From Buttiauxella sp. B2 (lineage in GTDB: Bacteria > Pseudomonadota > Gammaproteobacteria > Enterobacterales > Enterobacteriaceae): a DNA stretch of 64,000 nucleotides. This document shows, piece by piece, positions 1 to 7,746 of this stretch. How positions within the stretch are numbered: the stretch's first letter is position 1; the number at the start of each line of letters is the position of its first letter. The translations under genes were made by a program, and so were the position numbers. Where the stretch lies: assembly GCF_006376615.1 (NCBI RefSeq), contig NZ_VEXQ01000004.1:206131-270130 (forward strand), given 5' to 3'. The notes under the pieces were generated by a model. The model saw only the letters and a program-made list of their open reading frames with translations, did not search any database and had not been told where the DNA came from.

Positions 1-218
1 ATGAATATAATTTTACCGACGATGAAATGCTTGGCCCATTTGGTGAATTACATTGTGTTTCGGCGCTGCCACTAGCGCCAAAGTTTGTTGATGGCAGCGA
101 TCCTGAGCTGTTTGCCATGCAAAAACAACGCTACCAACAAATTGTCCGTTCAACGATGGTGCTCTCTTTGACTGAGCTGATCTCACGGATCAGCTTAAAA
201 AAAGCCTTCCAGAAGTAA
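1..218 (+). CDS. mtlR: MtlR, mannitol operon repressor (3' end only)
   Basis: An open frame runs in from the left edge of the window and stops at 216-218, giving about 71 C-terminal residues. The stretch GPFGELHCVSALPLAP and the ending LTELISRISLKKAFQ match my memory of the end of E. coli MtlR, which represses the mannitol PTS operon mtlAD. The next gene, yibL, also follows mtlR in E. coli, which supports the call. An internal ATG at 27 opens the same frame but is not the real start, because the frame continues upstream without a stop. Confidence 0.85.
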   Translation, partial: EYNFTDDEMLGPFGELHCVSALPLAPKFVDGSDPELFAMQKQRYQQIVRSTMVLSLTELISRISLKKAFQK

Positions 219-223
219 TCTCA

Positions 224-350
224 TATACCCTTTAGATTTCGAGTTGCAGGTAGGCGGCCAGGGAGCAAATCCCAAGGAGCTTACTAAGGTAAGTGACTGG
301 GGTTTGTGAGTGCAGCCAACACCCCTGCAACTTGAAAGATGACGGGTATA
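224..350. repeat. ERIC element (127 bp intergenic palindrome)
   Basis: The stretch between mtlR and yibL is an imperfect palindrome that begins TATAC and ends GTATA, 127 bases long, the standard ERIC length. Its core (about 269-310) contains AGGAGCTTACTAAGG and GTAAGTGACTGGGG, close to the two classical ERIC PCR primer sites. The arms GAGTTGCAGG and CCTGCAACTTG pair. ERIC elements are non-coding and often transcribed as part of a neighbouring mRNA. Confidence 0.9.
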
Positions 351-426
351 CAAAGTCCCTTTTCGCCCTCTTACGCCGAATGGTGTATCCTTGCCAGCAA
401 TGAAAGTTATTCACGGTTAATCAAAA

Positions 427-789
427 ATGAAAGAAATCGAAAAAGCAGAAATCAAACGTCTTAGCGATCGTCTCGACACAATCCGTCACGAGATGCCTGA
501 GTTGCATCTTATCAATGACGCTGAAAAGTACGCTGAGATGGAAAAAGAGAAAGCGAAGCTGGAAATTGAGATCGTGCGTCTGCAAGCGGTGCGTAACCAG
601 AAACTGAGCAAAGAAGCACAGAAACTGATGGCTCTGCCGTACAAACGCCCAATTACTAAGAAAGAACAGGCAGACATGGGCAAGCTGAAAAAAGCGGTGC
701 GCGGCTTGGTTATCGTGCATCCAATGACAGCCTTAGGCCGCGAAATGGATCTCGAAGAAATGACTGGTTTTTCTAAGACTGATTTTTAA
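427..789 (+). CDS. yibL: YibL, ribosome-associated protein
   Basis: The 120-residue product is close to E. coli YibL over its whole length, including the opening [16 protein letters not shown] and the ending MTGFSKTDF. YibL is reported to co-purify with ribosomal particles; its exact role is not known. The protein is highly charged and mostly helical: residues about 1-60 look like a coiled coil, followed by a basic stretch ([17 protein letters not shown]). It follows mtlR as in E. coli, with the ERIC element between them. The upstream ribosome binding site is weak. A terminator hairpin follows directly. Confidence 0.9.
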   Translation: MKEIEKAEIKRLSDRLDTIRHEMPELHLINDAEKYAEMEKEKAKLEIEIVRLQAVRNQKLSKEAQKLMALPYKRPITKKEQADMGKLKKAVRGLVIVHPMTALGREMDLEEMTGFSKTDF

Positions 790-807
790 TTTAAACTCTT
801 ATTTTAT

Positions 808-843
808 AAAGGGATGTGGCGTTTGCCTCATCCCTTTTTTTTT
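808..843 (+). terminator. Rho-independent terminator after yibL
   Basis: GGGATGTGGC (811-820) pairs with GCCTCATCCC (825-834) with one mismatch over a four-base loop, and is followed by a run of nine T (835-843). It lies 22 bases after the yibL stop codon. Confidence 0.85.
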
Positions 844-965
844 GGAAAAATCTCTGTTTTCATCATCATTTGCGACACTTCTCGAGATACACACTTCTTC
901 TTATTTGGTGGCTTTTTCATCCAGGATATTCTCCGAACATCTTCTAACAGTCTTTGTTGCGCATG

Positions 966-991
966 GCGGAACATTGATGGTATTGTTCCGC
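966..991. promoter_or_regulatory. Probable operator of the higBA pair
   Basis: GCGGAACA (966-973) and TGTTCCGC (984-991) form a perfect 8-base inverted repeat with a 10-base spacer, 21 bases before the higB start. A further half-like GGGAACA follows at about 997. HigA-type antitoxins repress their own promoters at such palindromes. Assigning this one to the HigA here is inference from position and symmetry. Confidence 0.6.
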
Positions 992-1012
992 TTAAGGGAA
1001 CAGGGATTTTGG

Positions 1013-1291
1013 ATGATCAGAAGTTTTAAACACAAAGGACTTAAAAACCTGTTTCTAAAGAAGCAGTCTCAAGGACTTCCATGGGAACATGTGCCGCGTC
1101 TGCGTAACCGTCTAGCCATCATCGATGCGGCTGAAAAGATAACTGATATCGATATGCCTGGTTATCGACTGCATGCGCTAAATGGGGATCGAGAAAAGCT
1201 TTGGTCTGTGACAGTTTCAGGTAACTGGCGTATCACTTTTGAGTTTATCGACGGTGATGCGTACATTCTGAATTATGAGGACTACCACTAA
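1013..1291 (+). CDS. higB: HigB-type toxin (RelE/ParE fold mRNA interferase)
   Basis: The 92-residue product begins [14 protein letters not shown] and carries the HigB/plasmid-maintenance-killer pattern: [23 protein letters not shown] followed by [13 protein letters not shown]. Toxins of this family cleave mRNA on the ribosome and are neutralised by the HigA antitoxin. The frame is open back to 842, but the ATG at 1013 matches the family length and lies behind the operator-like palindrome. The TAA stop shares a base with the ATG of the next gene (TAATG), so translation is probably coupled. The toxin-first order is typical of higBA. Confidence 0.88.
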   Translation: MIRSFKHKGLKNLFLKKQSQGLPWEHVPRLRNRLAIIDAAEKITDIDMPGYRLHALNGDREKLWSVTVSGNWRITFEFIDGDAYILNYEDYH

Positions 1292-1575
1292 TGAAAATGA
1301 AAAATCCCCCACACCCAGGGGCGATTATTCAGGAAGCGCTGGATGAACTTAACGTTAGCTTGCGCGAGTTTGCCAAAGCGATGGATATTGCACCATCAAC
1401 AGCAAGTCGTTTGTTAACTGAAAAAGCAGCGCTTACACCTGAAATGGCGATTAAGTTAGCGGTCGTTATCGGAAGTTCAGCTGATGTATGGTTGAAGTTA
1501 CAAAGTGCGTACAGCCTTGCAGAGGCTGAGAAAATGGTCGATGTTTCTCGTTTGCGCAAACTTGCCGCTGTGTAA
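1291..1575 (+). CDS. higA: HigA-type antitoxin (XRE-family HTH)
   Basis: The 94-residue protein starts [20 protein letters not shown], the usual HigA opening (HPG-x-x-I/L). It contains a helix-turn-helix at about residues 22-60 ([28 protein letters not shown], cited here only as a region). It should bind HigB and repress the shared promoter. The start overlaps the higB stop by one base. A weak hairpin follows the stop codon. The pair sits between yibL and the ketogluconate operon, where E. coli has no such genes. Confidence 0.88.
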   Translation: MKMKNPPHPGAIIQEALDELNVSLREFAKAMDIAPSTASRLLTEKAALTPEMAIKLAVVIGSSADVWLKLQSAYSLAEAEKMVDVSRLRKLAAV

Positions 1576-1579
1576 TAAA

Positions 1580-1601
1580 GCCAGCAGGTTTCCCCGCTGG
1601 C
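1580..1601. terminator. Hairpin between higA and ghrB
   Basis: GCCAGC (1580-1585) pairs with GCTGGC (1596-1601). The two flanking genes converge on it. There is no good T-run on either side, so termination is only suggested. Confidence 0.4.
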
Positions 1602-1609
1602 CTCAATGT

Positions 1610-2584
1610 TTACTTCAATACCTGCGGGTTCACGCAGTTTTCTTTCACATTGCCGCTCAGGGCTGCAATTAAATTATCCACCGCGCAAGCCGCCATGTTG
1701 TAGCGCGTTTCATGTGTTGCAGAACCGATATGCGGCAAAGCCACGACATTCGGTAAGCTGAGCAGCGGGGAGTCAACAGGCAGCGGTTCTTGCTCAAAGA
1801 CATCCAGACCTGCGGCGTGAATTTTTCCGTCTACCAGCGCCTGAATTAACGCTTTCTCATCGACAACAGGGCCGCGCCCGGCGTTAATCAAAATAGCCGA
1901 GGGCTTCATTTTCGCCAGTTGTTCTGCACCAATCAGATGATAAGTTTCATCCGTCAGCGGCAAGGAAATACAGACGAAATCTGATTCCGCCAGCAGTGTA
2001 TCCAGGTCGCAATAGCGAGCGTTAAAACGGTCTTCTGCTTCCTGATGGTGGCGGCGAGCATTATACAGAATCGGCATGTTGAAACCGAAGTGAGCACGCT
2101 GCGCCAGCGCCAGGCCAATGCGGCCCATGCCCAGAATTCCTAGTGTTTTGTGATGTACATCGATGCCAAACCAGTCAGGGCCGATGCTGCCTTTCCATTC
2201 GCCCGCTTTGACTCGTTCAGCCACTTCCACCGCACGGCGTGCAGTGGCCAGTACCAGTGTCATCATGGTGTCGGCCACGGTTTCTGTCAGTACCGTTGGC
2301 GTGTGCATCAGGGCGATACGGCGAGCGCTCAGCGCATCCACATCAAAATTGTCGTATCCAACCGAGACAGTTGAGGCGGCGCGTAGCTTAGGTGTGTGCT
2401 CTAAAAACGTTTTATCTACTTTTTCGCTGGAACCCAGAATACCTTCCGTATTGGCAAAAGCCTGTGCGTTTTGCTTGATTGTCTCAGGGCTTAAATCGCT
2501 CAGTTGAGTGACGGTGAAATGACTTTCAAGGCGGGCAAGCAGGTCGTCAGGTAACGTTTTATAGAGGATGACGGGCGGCTTCAT
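1610..2584 (-). CDS. ghrB: GhrB, 2-ketogluconate/glyoxylate/hydroxypyruvate reductase
   Basis: The 324-residue protein is a D-isomer-specific 2-hydroxyacid dehydrogenase close to E. coli GhrB (TkrA, YiaE). It reduces 2-ketoaldonates, glyoxylate and hydroxypyruvate with NADPH in the cytosol. The nucleotide-binding loop GMGRIG lies at residues 152-157, and the catalytic triad is Arg237 (NAGRG), Glu266 (FEQEP) and His285 (LPHIG). The gene lies 61 bases after kguT on the same strand, so it is the likely last gene of kguE-kguK-kguT-ghrB. This matches the Pseudomonas kguEKTD order, where kguD encodes the reductase acting on phosphorylated 2-ketogluconate. In E. coli ghrB has no such partners. Whether this enzyme takes the phosphorylated substrate is inference. 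Confidence 0.93.
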   Translation of the reverse strand: MKPPVILYKTLPDDLLARLESHFTVTQLSDLSPETIKQNAQAFANTEGILGSSEKVDKTFLEHTPKLRAASTVSVGYDNFDVDALSARRIALMHTPTVLTETVADTMMTLVLATARRAVEVAERVKAGEWKGSIGPDWFGIDVHHKTLGILGMGRIGLALAQRAHFGFNMPILYNARRHHQEAEDRFNARYCDLDTLLAESDFVCISLPLTDETYHLIGAEQLAKMKPSAILINAGRGPVVDEKALIQALVDGKIHAAGLDVFEQEPLPVDSPLLSLPNVVALPHIGSATHETRYNMAACAVDNLIAALSGNVKENCVNPQVLK

Positions 2585-2645
2585 GACGTTCTCCGTTAAA
2601 CAGTTAAATACAGACCAGGCGGTATAGCGACCGCCTGGCTTGGGA

Positions 2646-3929
2646 TTAGGCGTGGTGTGCTGCCACCGGAACTTGTTGGTTTCTCGCAGGTTTCACTATC
2701 AGAGTTAGCCACACTGAAGCGAGCAATGCTACCCCCATAAAAATGTAGGAAGCGGATGGGCTGCCTGTTGCACCGTTAAGGTAGCCAACAAACCAGGACC
2801 CGACAAACGAGCCCAGCGCACCCATGCTGTTAATTAATGCCATCGCACCACCGGCGACGTTTCTTGGCAGCATTTCTGGGATAATCGCAAAGAATGGGCC
2901 GTAGGGGGCGTACATCGCGGCACCAGCAATCACCAGCAAGGTGTAGGAAACCCAGAAGTGATTAGCACCGACCAGCCAGGAGCCGAGGAATGCCAGTGCG
3001 CCAATCAGCAGCAGTGGCCAGACAAACAGTTTGCGGTTCTGCATTTTGTCCGAGGCCCAGGAAACCACAATCATCGCAACTGTTGCCGCGAGATAAGGCA
3101 CTGACGAAAGCCAACCCACTTCCACCATTCCCATGCCCGTAGCACCTGCGCCACGAATAATAGACGGCAACCACAGCACGAAGCCGTACACGCCGATACT
3201 CCAGCAAAAATATTGCATACACAGCAGCACGACATTGCGCGAACGGAATGCTTCGCTGTAGTTACGCACGGCTTTGATGCCTTCTTGTTCTTTCTCCAGT
3301 TGTGCCTGCAATGCGGCTTTTTCCGTATCAGACAGCCAACCCACCTGCGAAGGTTTGTCTTTTACCAGCACCCACCAGGCGAACGCCCAGAGAACGGCCG
3401 GAATACCTTCAATGATGAACATTTCACGCCAGCCGAGAGCCTGAATCAGGTAACCTGAAACCACCGACATCCACAGTACGGTGACCGGGTTGCCAAGGAT
3501 CAAGAAGGTATTGGCGCGTGAGCGCTCGGACTTGGTAAACCAGTTGCTGATGTAAATCAACATCGCGGGCATTACCGCGGCTTCAACAATACCGAGTACG
3601 AAGCGAATCGCCGCCAGCGCGGGAATGTTGCTGACGACACCGGTCAATGATGCACAGCCGCCCCATAAAATCAGGCAGACGAAGATAAGTTTGCGCACGC
3701 TGCGGCGTTCGGCGTACATAGCCCCGGGGATCTGGAAGAAGAAATAACCGAGGAAAAACAGTGCCCCGAGTAACGACGAAATCCCTTTGGTGATACCAAG
3801 ATCTTCGTTAATACCCGCAGCGGAAGCAAAACTAAAGTTGGCACGATCGAGGTACGCCAGGCTGTACGTGATGAACACGATAGGCATGATATACCACCAA
3901 CGTTTTGGTGCGATTGTATTGGTTTTCAT
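2646..3929 (-). CDS. kguT: KguT-like MFS transporter, probable 2-ketogluconate uptake
   Basis: The 427-residue product is a major facilitator of the anion:cation symporter type (GudP/ExuT/KguT group). It begins with a basic segment ([12 protein letters not shown]), and [12 protein letters not shown] follows at the first helix. The loop between helices 2 and 3 carries YAERRSVRK, and about 12 membrane helices can be traced. The family imports sugar acids with protons. The neighbours kguK and kguE make 2-ketogluconate the most likely substrate. It is separated from kguK by 68 bases with no clear terminator. Substrate assignment rests on context. Confidence 0.82.
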   Translation of the reverse strand: MKTNTIAPKRWWYIMPIVFITYSLAYLDRANFSFASAAGINEDLGITKGISSLLGALFFLGYFFFQIPGAMYAERRSVRKLIFVCLILWGGCASLTGVVSNIPALAAIRFVLGIVEAAVMPAMLIYISNWFTKSERSRANTFLILGNPVTVLWMSVVSGYLIQALGWREMFIIEGIPAVLWAFAWWVLVKDKPSQVGWLSDTEKAALQAQLEKEQEGIKAVRNYSEAFRSRNVVLLCMQYFCWSIGVYGFVLWLPSIIRGAGATGMGMVEVGWLSSVPYLAATVAMIVVSWASDKMQNRKLFVWPLLLIGALAFLGSWLVGANHFWVSYTLLVIAGAAMYAPYGPFFAIIPEMLPRNVAGGAMALINSMGALGSFVGSWFVGYLNGATGSPSASYIFMGVALLASVWLTLIVKPARNQQVPVAAHHA

Positions 3930-3997
3930 AGGCTAGCCTCTATGTTGAGGTGAGTCGCATCATGCCGGATGTAGGGTACAGCCGATGCGATTTTCGT

Positions 3998-4936
3998 TTA
4001 TTCGCCAAGCGCGCTTCGGGTCGGTAACCCTTCGCTATCGCCGATGACTTGTATCGCCAGTGAGCCGATTTTATTACCGCGGCTAACGGCATGTTGTAAG
4101 GATTTACCCTCAAGCAGAGCGCTTATCACCCCAACGGCAAACCCATCGCCCGCACCAACGGTATCGACCACGTTGTCGACTTTTACGGCGCTCACCGCAC
4201 CTTTCTCGCCGGATGCACTTTTGAACCACGCGCCGTCAGCGCCAGTTTTCAGGACCACCGCTTTCACGCCGTGGTCGAGATAGAAATCGGCAATCGCCTC
4301 TGGTGTTTTTTGCCCAGTAAGCAGAGCGCCTTCACTCAGGCCTGGCAGCACCCAATCGGCCTGAAAAGCGAGATTATTCAACTGCTTCACCATTTCTGCT
4401 TCACTTTTCCACAGCACAGGACGCAAATTGGGATCAAAGGAGATAGTTTTCCCTTTCTGTTTCATCACGCTTGCGGCGTGGTTGAGCAGTTCTAACGAAC
4501 TTTCAGAGAGTGCTGCTGCCACGCCGCTCAGGTGCAAATGACGTGCAGAACAAAAATACTCTTCATTAAAGTCAGCTTTAGACAGATGGCTTGCAGCCGA
4601 TCCTTTGCGGAAGTATTCCACAATGGGATCGGTTCCATTTTCGGCCCTGGATTTAAGCTGGAAACCTGTGGCGTAGCGTTTGTCGATGGCCACGCCACGG
4701 CTGTCGATATGCTCCTTTGCTAGTTGCTGTAATACGTAACGGCCAAAAGAGTCGTCGCCCACACGGCTGACCCAACCGACCTTCAGGCCAAGACGTGCAA
4801 GCCCTGTGGCAACATTCAGCTCAGCCCCCGCCACACGTTTAACAAAGTGCTCAGCAGTTGCCAATGATCCCGTTTCGCTGGCGACAAACATCGCCATCGC
4901 TTCGCCAATTGTGATGACATCAAGTTGCGTTGGCAT
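3998..4936 (-). CDS. kguK: KguK, ketogluconate kinase (PfkB family)
   Basis: The 312-residue protein is a ribokinase/PfkB sugar kinase. Near the N terminus it has TIGEAMAMF and AGAELNVATGLARLG, and the C-terminal PfkB signature DTVGAGDGF is at residues 258-266 with catalytic Asp264. In the 2-ketogluconate pathway KguK makes 2-keto-6-phosphogluconate. Close relatives phosphorylate 2-keto-3-deoxygluconate, and a separate kdgK is also present in this window, which argues that this copy has a different substrate. The start has a strong GAGGAG site and lies 3 bases after the kguE stop, so the two are cotranscribed. Confidence 0.82.
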   Translation of the reverse strand: MPTQLDVITIGEAMAMFVASETGSLATAEHFVKRVAGAELNVATGLARLGLKVGWVSRVGDDSFGRYVLQQLAKEHIDSRGVAIDKRYATGFQLKSRAENGTDPIVEYFRKGSAASHLSKADFNEEYFCSARHLHLSGVAAALSESSLELLNHAASVMKQKGKTISFDPNLRPVLWKSEAEMVKQLNNLAFQADWVLPGLSEGALLTGQKTPEAIADFYLDHGVKAVVLKTGADGAWFKSASGEKGAVSAVKVDNVVDTVGAGDGFAVGVISALLEGKSLQHAVSRGNKIGSLAIQVIGDSEGLPTRSALGE

Positions 4937-4939
4937 GGC

Positions 4940-5689
4940 TTACTCCTCGCGTAATAAGTTGACGTAATGACGGGTTACAGCCGTCAGATCGCGGCCTTCC
5001 AGCGGAAATTCGATACCGCGCGGTGCATCGGCGGGCAGATTGTTCAGTAATTCCAGCCAGCGTGGTTCGGCATCATCCAACGCAATGGCCCGATAATGGT
5101 AATGGTGCGCGACAGCCGCTTTGACGTGGATATAGCTGACTGAAGGCGCAAGAACACGTGCCGCCGCTTCTGGCGACTCGTCCACCCACAGCCAGTTCGC
5201 CATATCAAACGTTAGTGTCACAGGAAGGTTTAATACATTACAGGCGGCCTGGAAGCGCTGCATGGGCGCAAGCTTGCCGAAGTTTGTCTGATCATTTTCC
5301 ACCACCAGTGGCACATCGCTTTTTTCAAGCCACTGCTGCAAAAGGGAAAACTGTTGGCTGCTGCGAAAATTACCGAGAGAGAGTTTCAGCCATATGGCGT
5401 TGAGCTGGTGGGCTTCGAGCAGCAACGACGGAATGAGCGGATTGAGATTGCCGTCTTCAACAAACAGTGGCTCTGGTGCGGAATAACAGGCCTTGAGATT
5501 ATGTTTACCGATTTGCTGCGCCAGGTCTGGCAGGGCATCAAGCTGGGCTGGGCTAAATAATTCGCGGCGAATTTCTACGCCGTCAGCGCCAGCATTCGCG
5601 ATAATCGGTAACAAGGCTTGTTGGCCACCTAATGCGGCGATGCGGTCATGGCCATACGCGGCAGTGACGACAATAATGGTTCTCGGCAT
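4940..5689 (-). CDS. kguE: KguE-like sugar phosphate isomerase/epimerase
   Basis: The 249-residue protein has the TIM-barrel fold of the xylose isomerase/AP endonuclease 2 superfamily. Visible marks are DGVEIRRELF near residues 35-45, LKLSLGNF in the middle, VENDQT for a metal-binding acidic residue, FDMANW and SYIHVKAA. KguE accompanies KguK, KguT and KguD in Pseudomonas; its exact reaction there is not settled. It is the first gene of the operon, starting 49 bases after the PtxS-like operator (on the minus strand) with an upstream GGAGAAG site. Confidence 0.75.
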   Translation of the reverse strand: MPRTIIVVTAAYGHDRIAALGGQQALLPIIANAGADGVEIRRELFSPAQLDALPDLAQQIGKHNLKACYSAPEPLFVEDGNLNPLIPSLLLEAHQLNAIWLKLSLGNFRSSQQFSLLQQWLEKSDVPLVVENDQTNFGKLAPMQRFQAACNVLNLPVTLTFDMANWLWVDESPEAAARVLAPSVSYIHVKAAVAHHYHYRAIALDDAEPRWLELLNNLPADAPRGIEFPLEGRDLTAVTRHYVNLLREE

Positions 5690-5738
5690 TAACTTCTCCG
5701 GAGTGGTTACATCTTAATAACGTATCTATTACGCTAAA

Positions 5739-5752
5739 TGGAACCGGTTCCA
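5739..5752. promoter_or_regulatory. PtxS-like operator upstream of kguE
   Basis: TGGAACCGGTTCCA is a perfect 14-base palindrome in the 111-base gap between ptxS and kguE. The published PtxS operator of Pseudomonas is TGAAACCGGTTTCA, which differs only by one symmetric base pair. LacI-family repressors bind such CG-centred palindromes. The position suits 2-ketogluconate-responsive control of the operon. Confidence 0.8.
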
Positions 5753-5800
5753 AAGAAAAGCCAGGCATGCTTAATTTATGATCGCTATCACGAACAAAGA

Positions 5801-6820
5801 TTATCGGGCGGTCGAGCCGCGGATGATTAACTCGCCGGAAAAAACCTGCTCGCAGACGGAGTCGTTACCGCCTTCGATGCGCTTCACGACTTGTTGGAGA
5901 GCGGCGTAACCAATCTGCCAGGTTGGCTGTTTGAGGGTGGTTATCCCCACACCGGCAAGCTCTGCCCACTCGAGTTCATCGAATCCCAACAGGCCAATAT
6001 CGCTGCCCCAATGCAGGCCGATGCGACGTAAGGATCGCGCAACTTGAAGTGTGAGTGCGCCGTTCGCGGAAATAACCGCCTTACGCATTCCACGGTGGTG
6101 AGTGTGAAACTGACGCAGCGTGTTATCCATTAAATCGGCTTCGTGCAACGGGACTTCTGCGTTTACGGCGACAATTCCAGGATAGCGTTCGAGAGTGGCG
6201 TAAAAAGCATTCAGGCGTTCCCGGCGCGTGTTTACTGTGCCGAGCGGTTCGCTTAGAAAAAGAATCGCTTCAAAGCCTTGTTCGACAAGGTGTTCGGTTG
6301 CGGTTGTTGCGGCTTGAGTGTTATCCAGACCCACCACATCACAGGCAAAATCAGGAATTTTTCGATCAATTAGCACCATCGGTAACGCGGATTGTTGCAG
6401 GCGATTAAGACCTTCCTCGCGCATACCAACCGCATTTACCACAATGCCTTCCACCTGATAACTGTGCAGCAAATCCAGATAATGCAGCTCCTGATCCACT
6501 TCGTTATTGGTGTTACAGACCAGCGGCGTAAAGCCTTTTTCACGGCATGCTGCTTCAATGCCGCTCAGCACATCAACAGAATAGGGATTGGTAATATCAG
6601 CGATAATTAGGCCAATTAAACGGGTGCGCCCGCGTTTAAGGCCGCGAGCCATCTGGCTTGGGCGGTAATCGAGTTCAGCAATCGCGATTTCGATGCGCAG
6701 CCGTAGAGAGTCCGACAGCACGTTTTGCTCGCCGTTAAGATAGCGTGAAACACTGGTTTTTCCGGTTTTTGCCGCTTTCGCGACGTCGCTTATCGTTGGG
6801 CGTGCAGCCTTGTTGTTCAT
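5801..6820 (-). CDS. ptxS: PtxS-like LacI-family repressor of the ketogluconate operon
   Basis: The 339-residue protein has the LacI layout: an N-terminal helix-turn-helix (PTISDVAKAAKTGKTSVSRY, residues about 8-27), a hinge region (PSQMARGLKRG) and a periplasmic-binding-protein-like effector domain. The frame is open to 6871, but the ATG at 6820 has a GGAG site and the family-typical N terminus. It lies upstream of kguE on the same strand, with one CG-centred palindrome between them. Pseudomonas PtxS releases its operators on binding 2-ketogluconate. The ligand here is inferred from the neighbours. GntR-type LacI regulators are the main alternative. Confidence 0.8.
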   Translation of the reverse strand: MNNKAARPTISDVAKAAKTGKTSVSRYLNGEQNVLSDSLRLRIEIAIAELDYRPSQMARGLKRGRTRLIGLIIADITNPYSVDVLSGIEAACREKGFTPLVCNTNNEVDQELHYLDLLHSYQVEGIVVNAVGMREEGLNRLQQSALPMVLIDRKIPDFACDVVGLDNTQAATTATEHLVEQGFEAILFLSEPLGTVNTRRERLNAFYATLERYPGIVAVNAEVPLHEADLMDNTLRQFHTHHRGMRKAVISANGALTLQVARSLRRIGLHWGSDIGLLGFDELEWAELAGVGITTLKQPTWQIGYAALQQVVKRIEGGNDSVCEQVFSGELIIRGSTAR

Positions 6821-6883
6821 GATTATCTCCGAGGGTAACTTTCGGGAGAGTAACATAAATTTTGTGCCCAAGTGGGCGGTGAG

Positions 6884-6909
6884 ATTCCCTCTCCAGGAAG
6901 AGAGGGAAT
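6884..6909. repeat. ATTCCCTCT hairpin, copy 1
   Basis: ATTCCCTCT (6884-6892) pairs perfectly with AGAGGGAAT (6901-6909) over an 8-base loop, between yiaD and ptxS. Related hairpins occur at 19052-19074 and 34921-34948. It could act as a weak terminator or mRNA stabiliser for yiaD; no T-run follows on either strand. Confidence 0.65.
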
Positions 6910-6916
6910 AAAAAAC

Positions 6917-7579
6917 TTAAGACAGCGGACTCAGCGTAATCTCTACGCGACGGTTCTGCGCTTTACCTTCAGCAGTGCTGTTGCTGGCGATTGGATTAGC
7001 GGGCCCCATACCTGTGGTGCGTACGCGGTTTGCTGCCACGCCCTGGGTGATAAGTGCGCTGCCCACGCCGTCTGCACGTTGCTGGGAAAGCTTCATGTTT
7101 AGCTCATTGCTACCGGTGCTGTCGGTATAACCCACGACGTTAACCGCAGTTTTTGGATATTCTTTTAATACCATCGCCACACCGGTCAGGGTGTTCGCGC
7201 CAGCAGGTTTAAGTGTCGCGCTGCTGCTGTCGAAGGTGACATTATTTGGCATGTTAAGCACGATGTTGTCGCCATTTCGCGTCACACTCACACCCGTTCC
7301 CTGCATTTTTTCACGAAGTTTAGCTTCCTGCACATCCATGTAGTAACCAACACCACCACCTAATGCAGCACCTGCTGCTGCACCAATTAGAGCGCCTTTG
7401 CCGCGATCTTTTTTCGAAGAGGAGAGCACGCCAACGCCAGCACCTACCAGAGAGCCAATACCTGCTCCGATCCCCGATTTTCCTGCTTCACGTTCGCCAG
7501 TGTAAGGGTTGGTAGTACAACCAGAAGCTGCTAACGTGCCGCAAACGATAGCGGCAATCATCATGACGCGTTTTTTCAT
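6917..7579 (-). CDS. yiaD: YiaD, OmpA-family outer membrane lipoprotein
   Basis: The 220-residue product matches E. coli YiaD in length (219). A lipoprotein signal ends LAASGC with Cys21 as the acylated residue. A glycine-zipper region follows (GIGAGIGSLVGAGVGV and GALIGAAAGAALGGGVGYY, about residues 38-85), and then an OmpA C-terminal peptidoglycan-binding domain (VVGYTDSTGS, LSQQRADGV, NRRVEI). The ATG at 7579 has an AAAGGA site; the open frame extends further upstream but would bury the signal peptide. E. coli YiaD was found as a multicopy suppressor of a bamD defect. It is divergent from bisC, as in E. coli. Confidence 0.93.
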   Translation of the reverse strand: MKKRVMMIAAIVCGTLAASGCTTNPYTGEREAGKSGIGAGIGSLVGAGVGVLSSSKKDRGKGALIGAAAGAALGGGVGYYMDVQEAKLREKMQGTGVSVTRNGDNIVLNMPNNVTFDSSSATLKPAGANTLTGVAMVLKEYPKTAVNVVGYTDSTGSNELNMKLSQQRADGVGSALITQGVAANRVRTTGMGPANPIASNSTAEGKAQNRRVEITLSPLS

Positions 7580-7746
7580 CTCATTTCCTTTGTGAATTTG
7601 ATAACTCAACCGCATATTCAGCGGCGGTTGATTATGCCGTGTGAATGCGCAGAAGTTTCTATAGAGTCGTCTGAATTTGTAAACAATATTGAGCGGTCTC
7701 CAGACCGCCACCTGCCCACTACCTGCAAAAAATAGGGGAGCCCGAA

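Noticed and set aside
421..720. Frame antisense to yibL
   Set aside because: Shadow of a well-supported gene with conserved protein sequence on the plus strand.
842..1012. Upstream extension of the higB frame to a GTG/ATG near 842
   Set aside because: The extension covers the operator palindrome and terminator T-run and has no family likeness; the ATG at 1013 gives the normal HigB length.
3930..3997. Second PtxS operator before kguT
   Set aside because: The gap has no CG-centred palindrome like that at 5739-5752.
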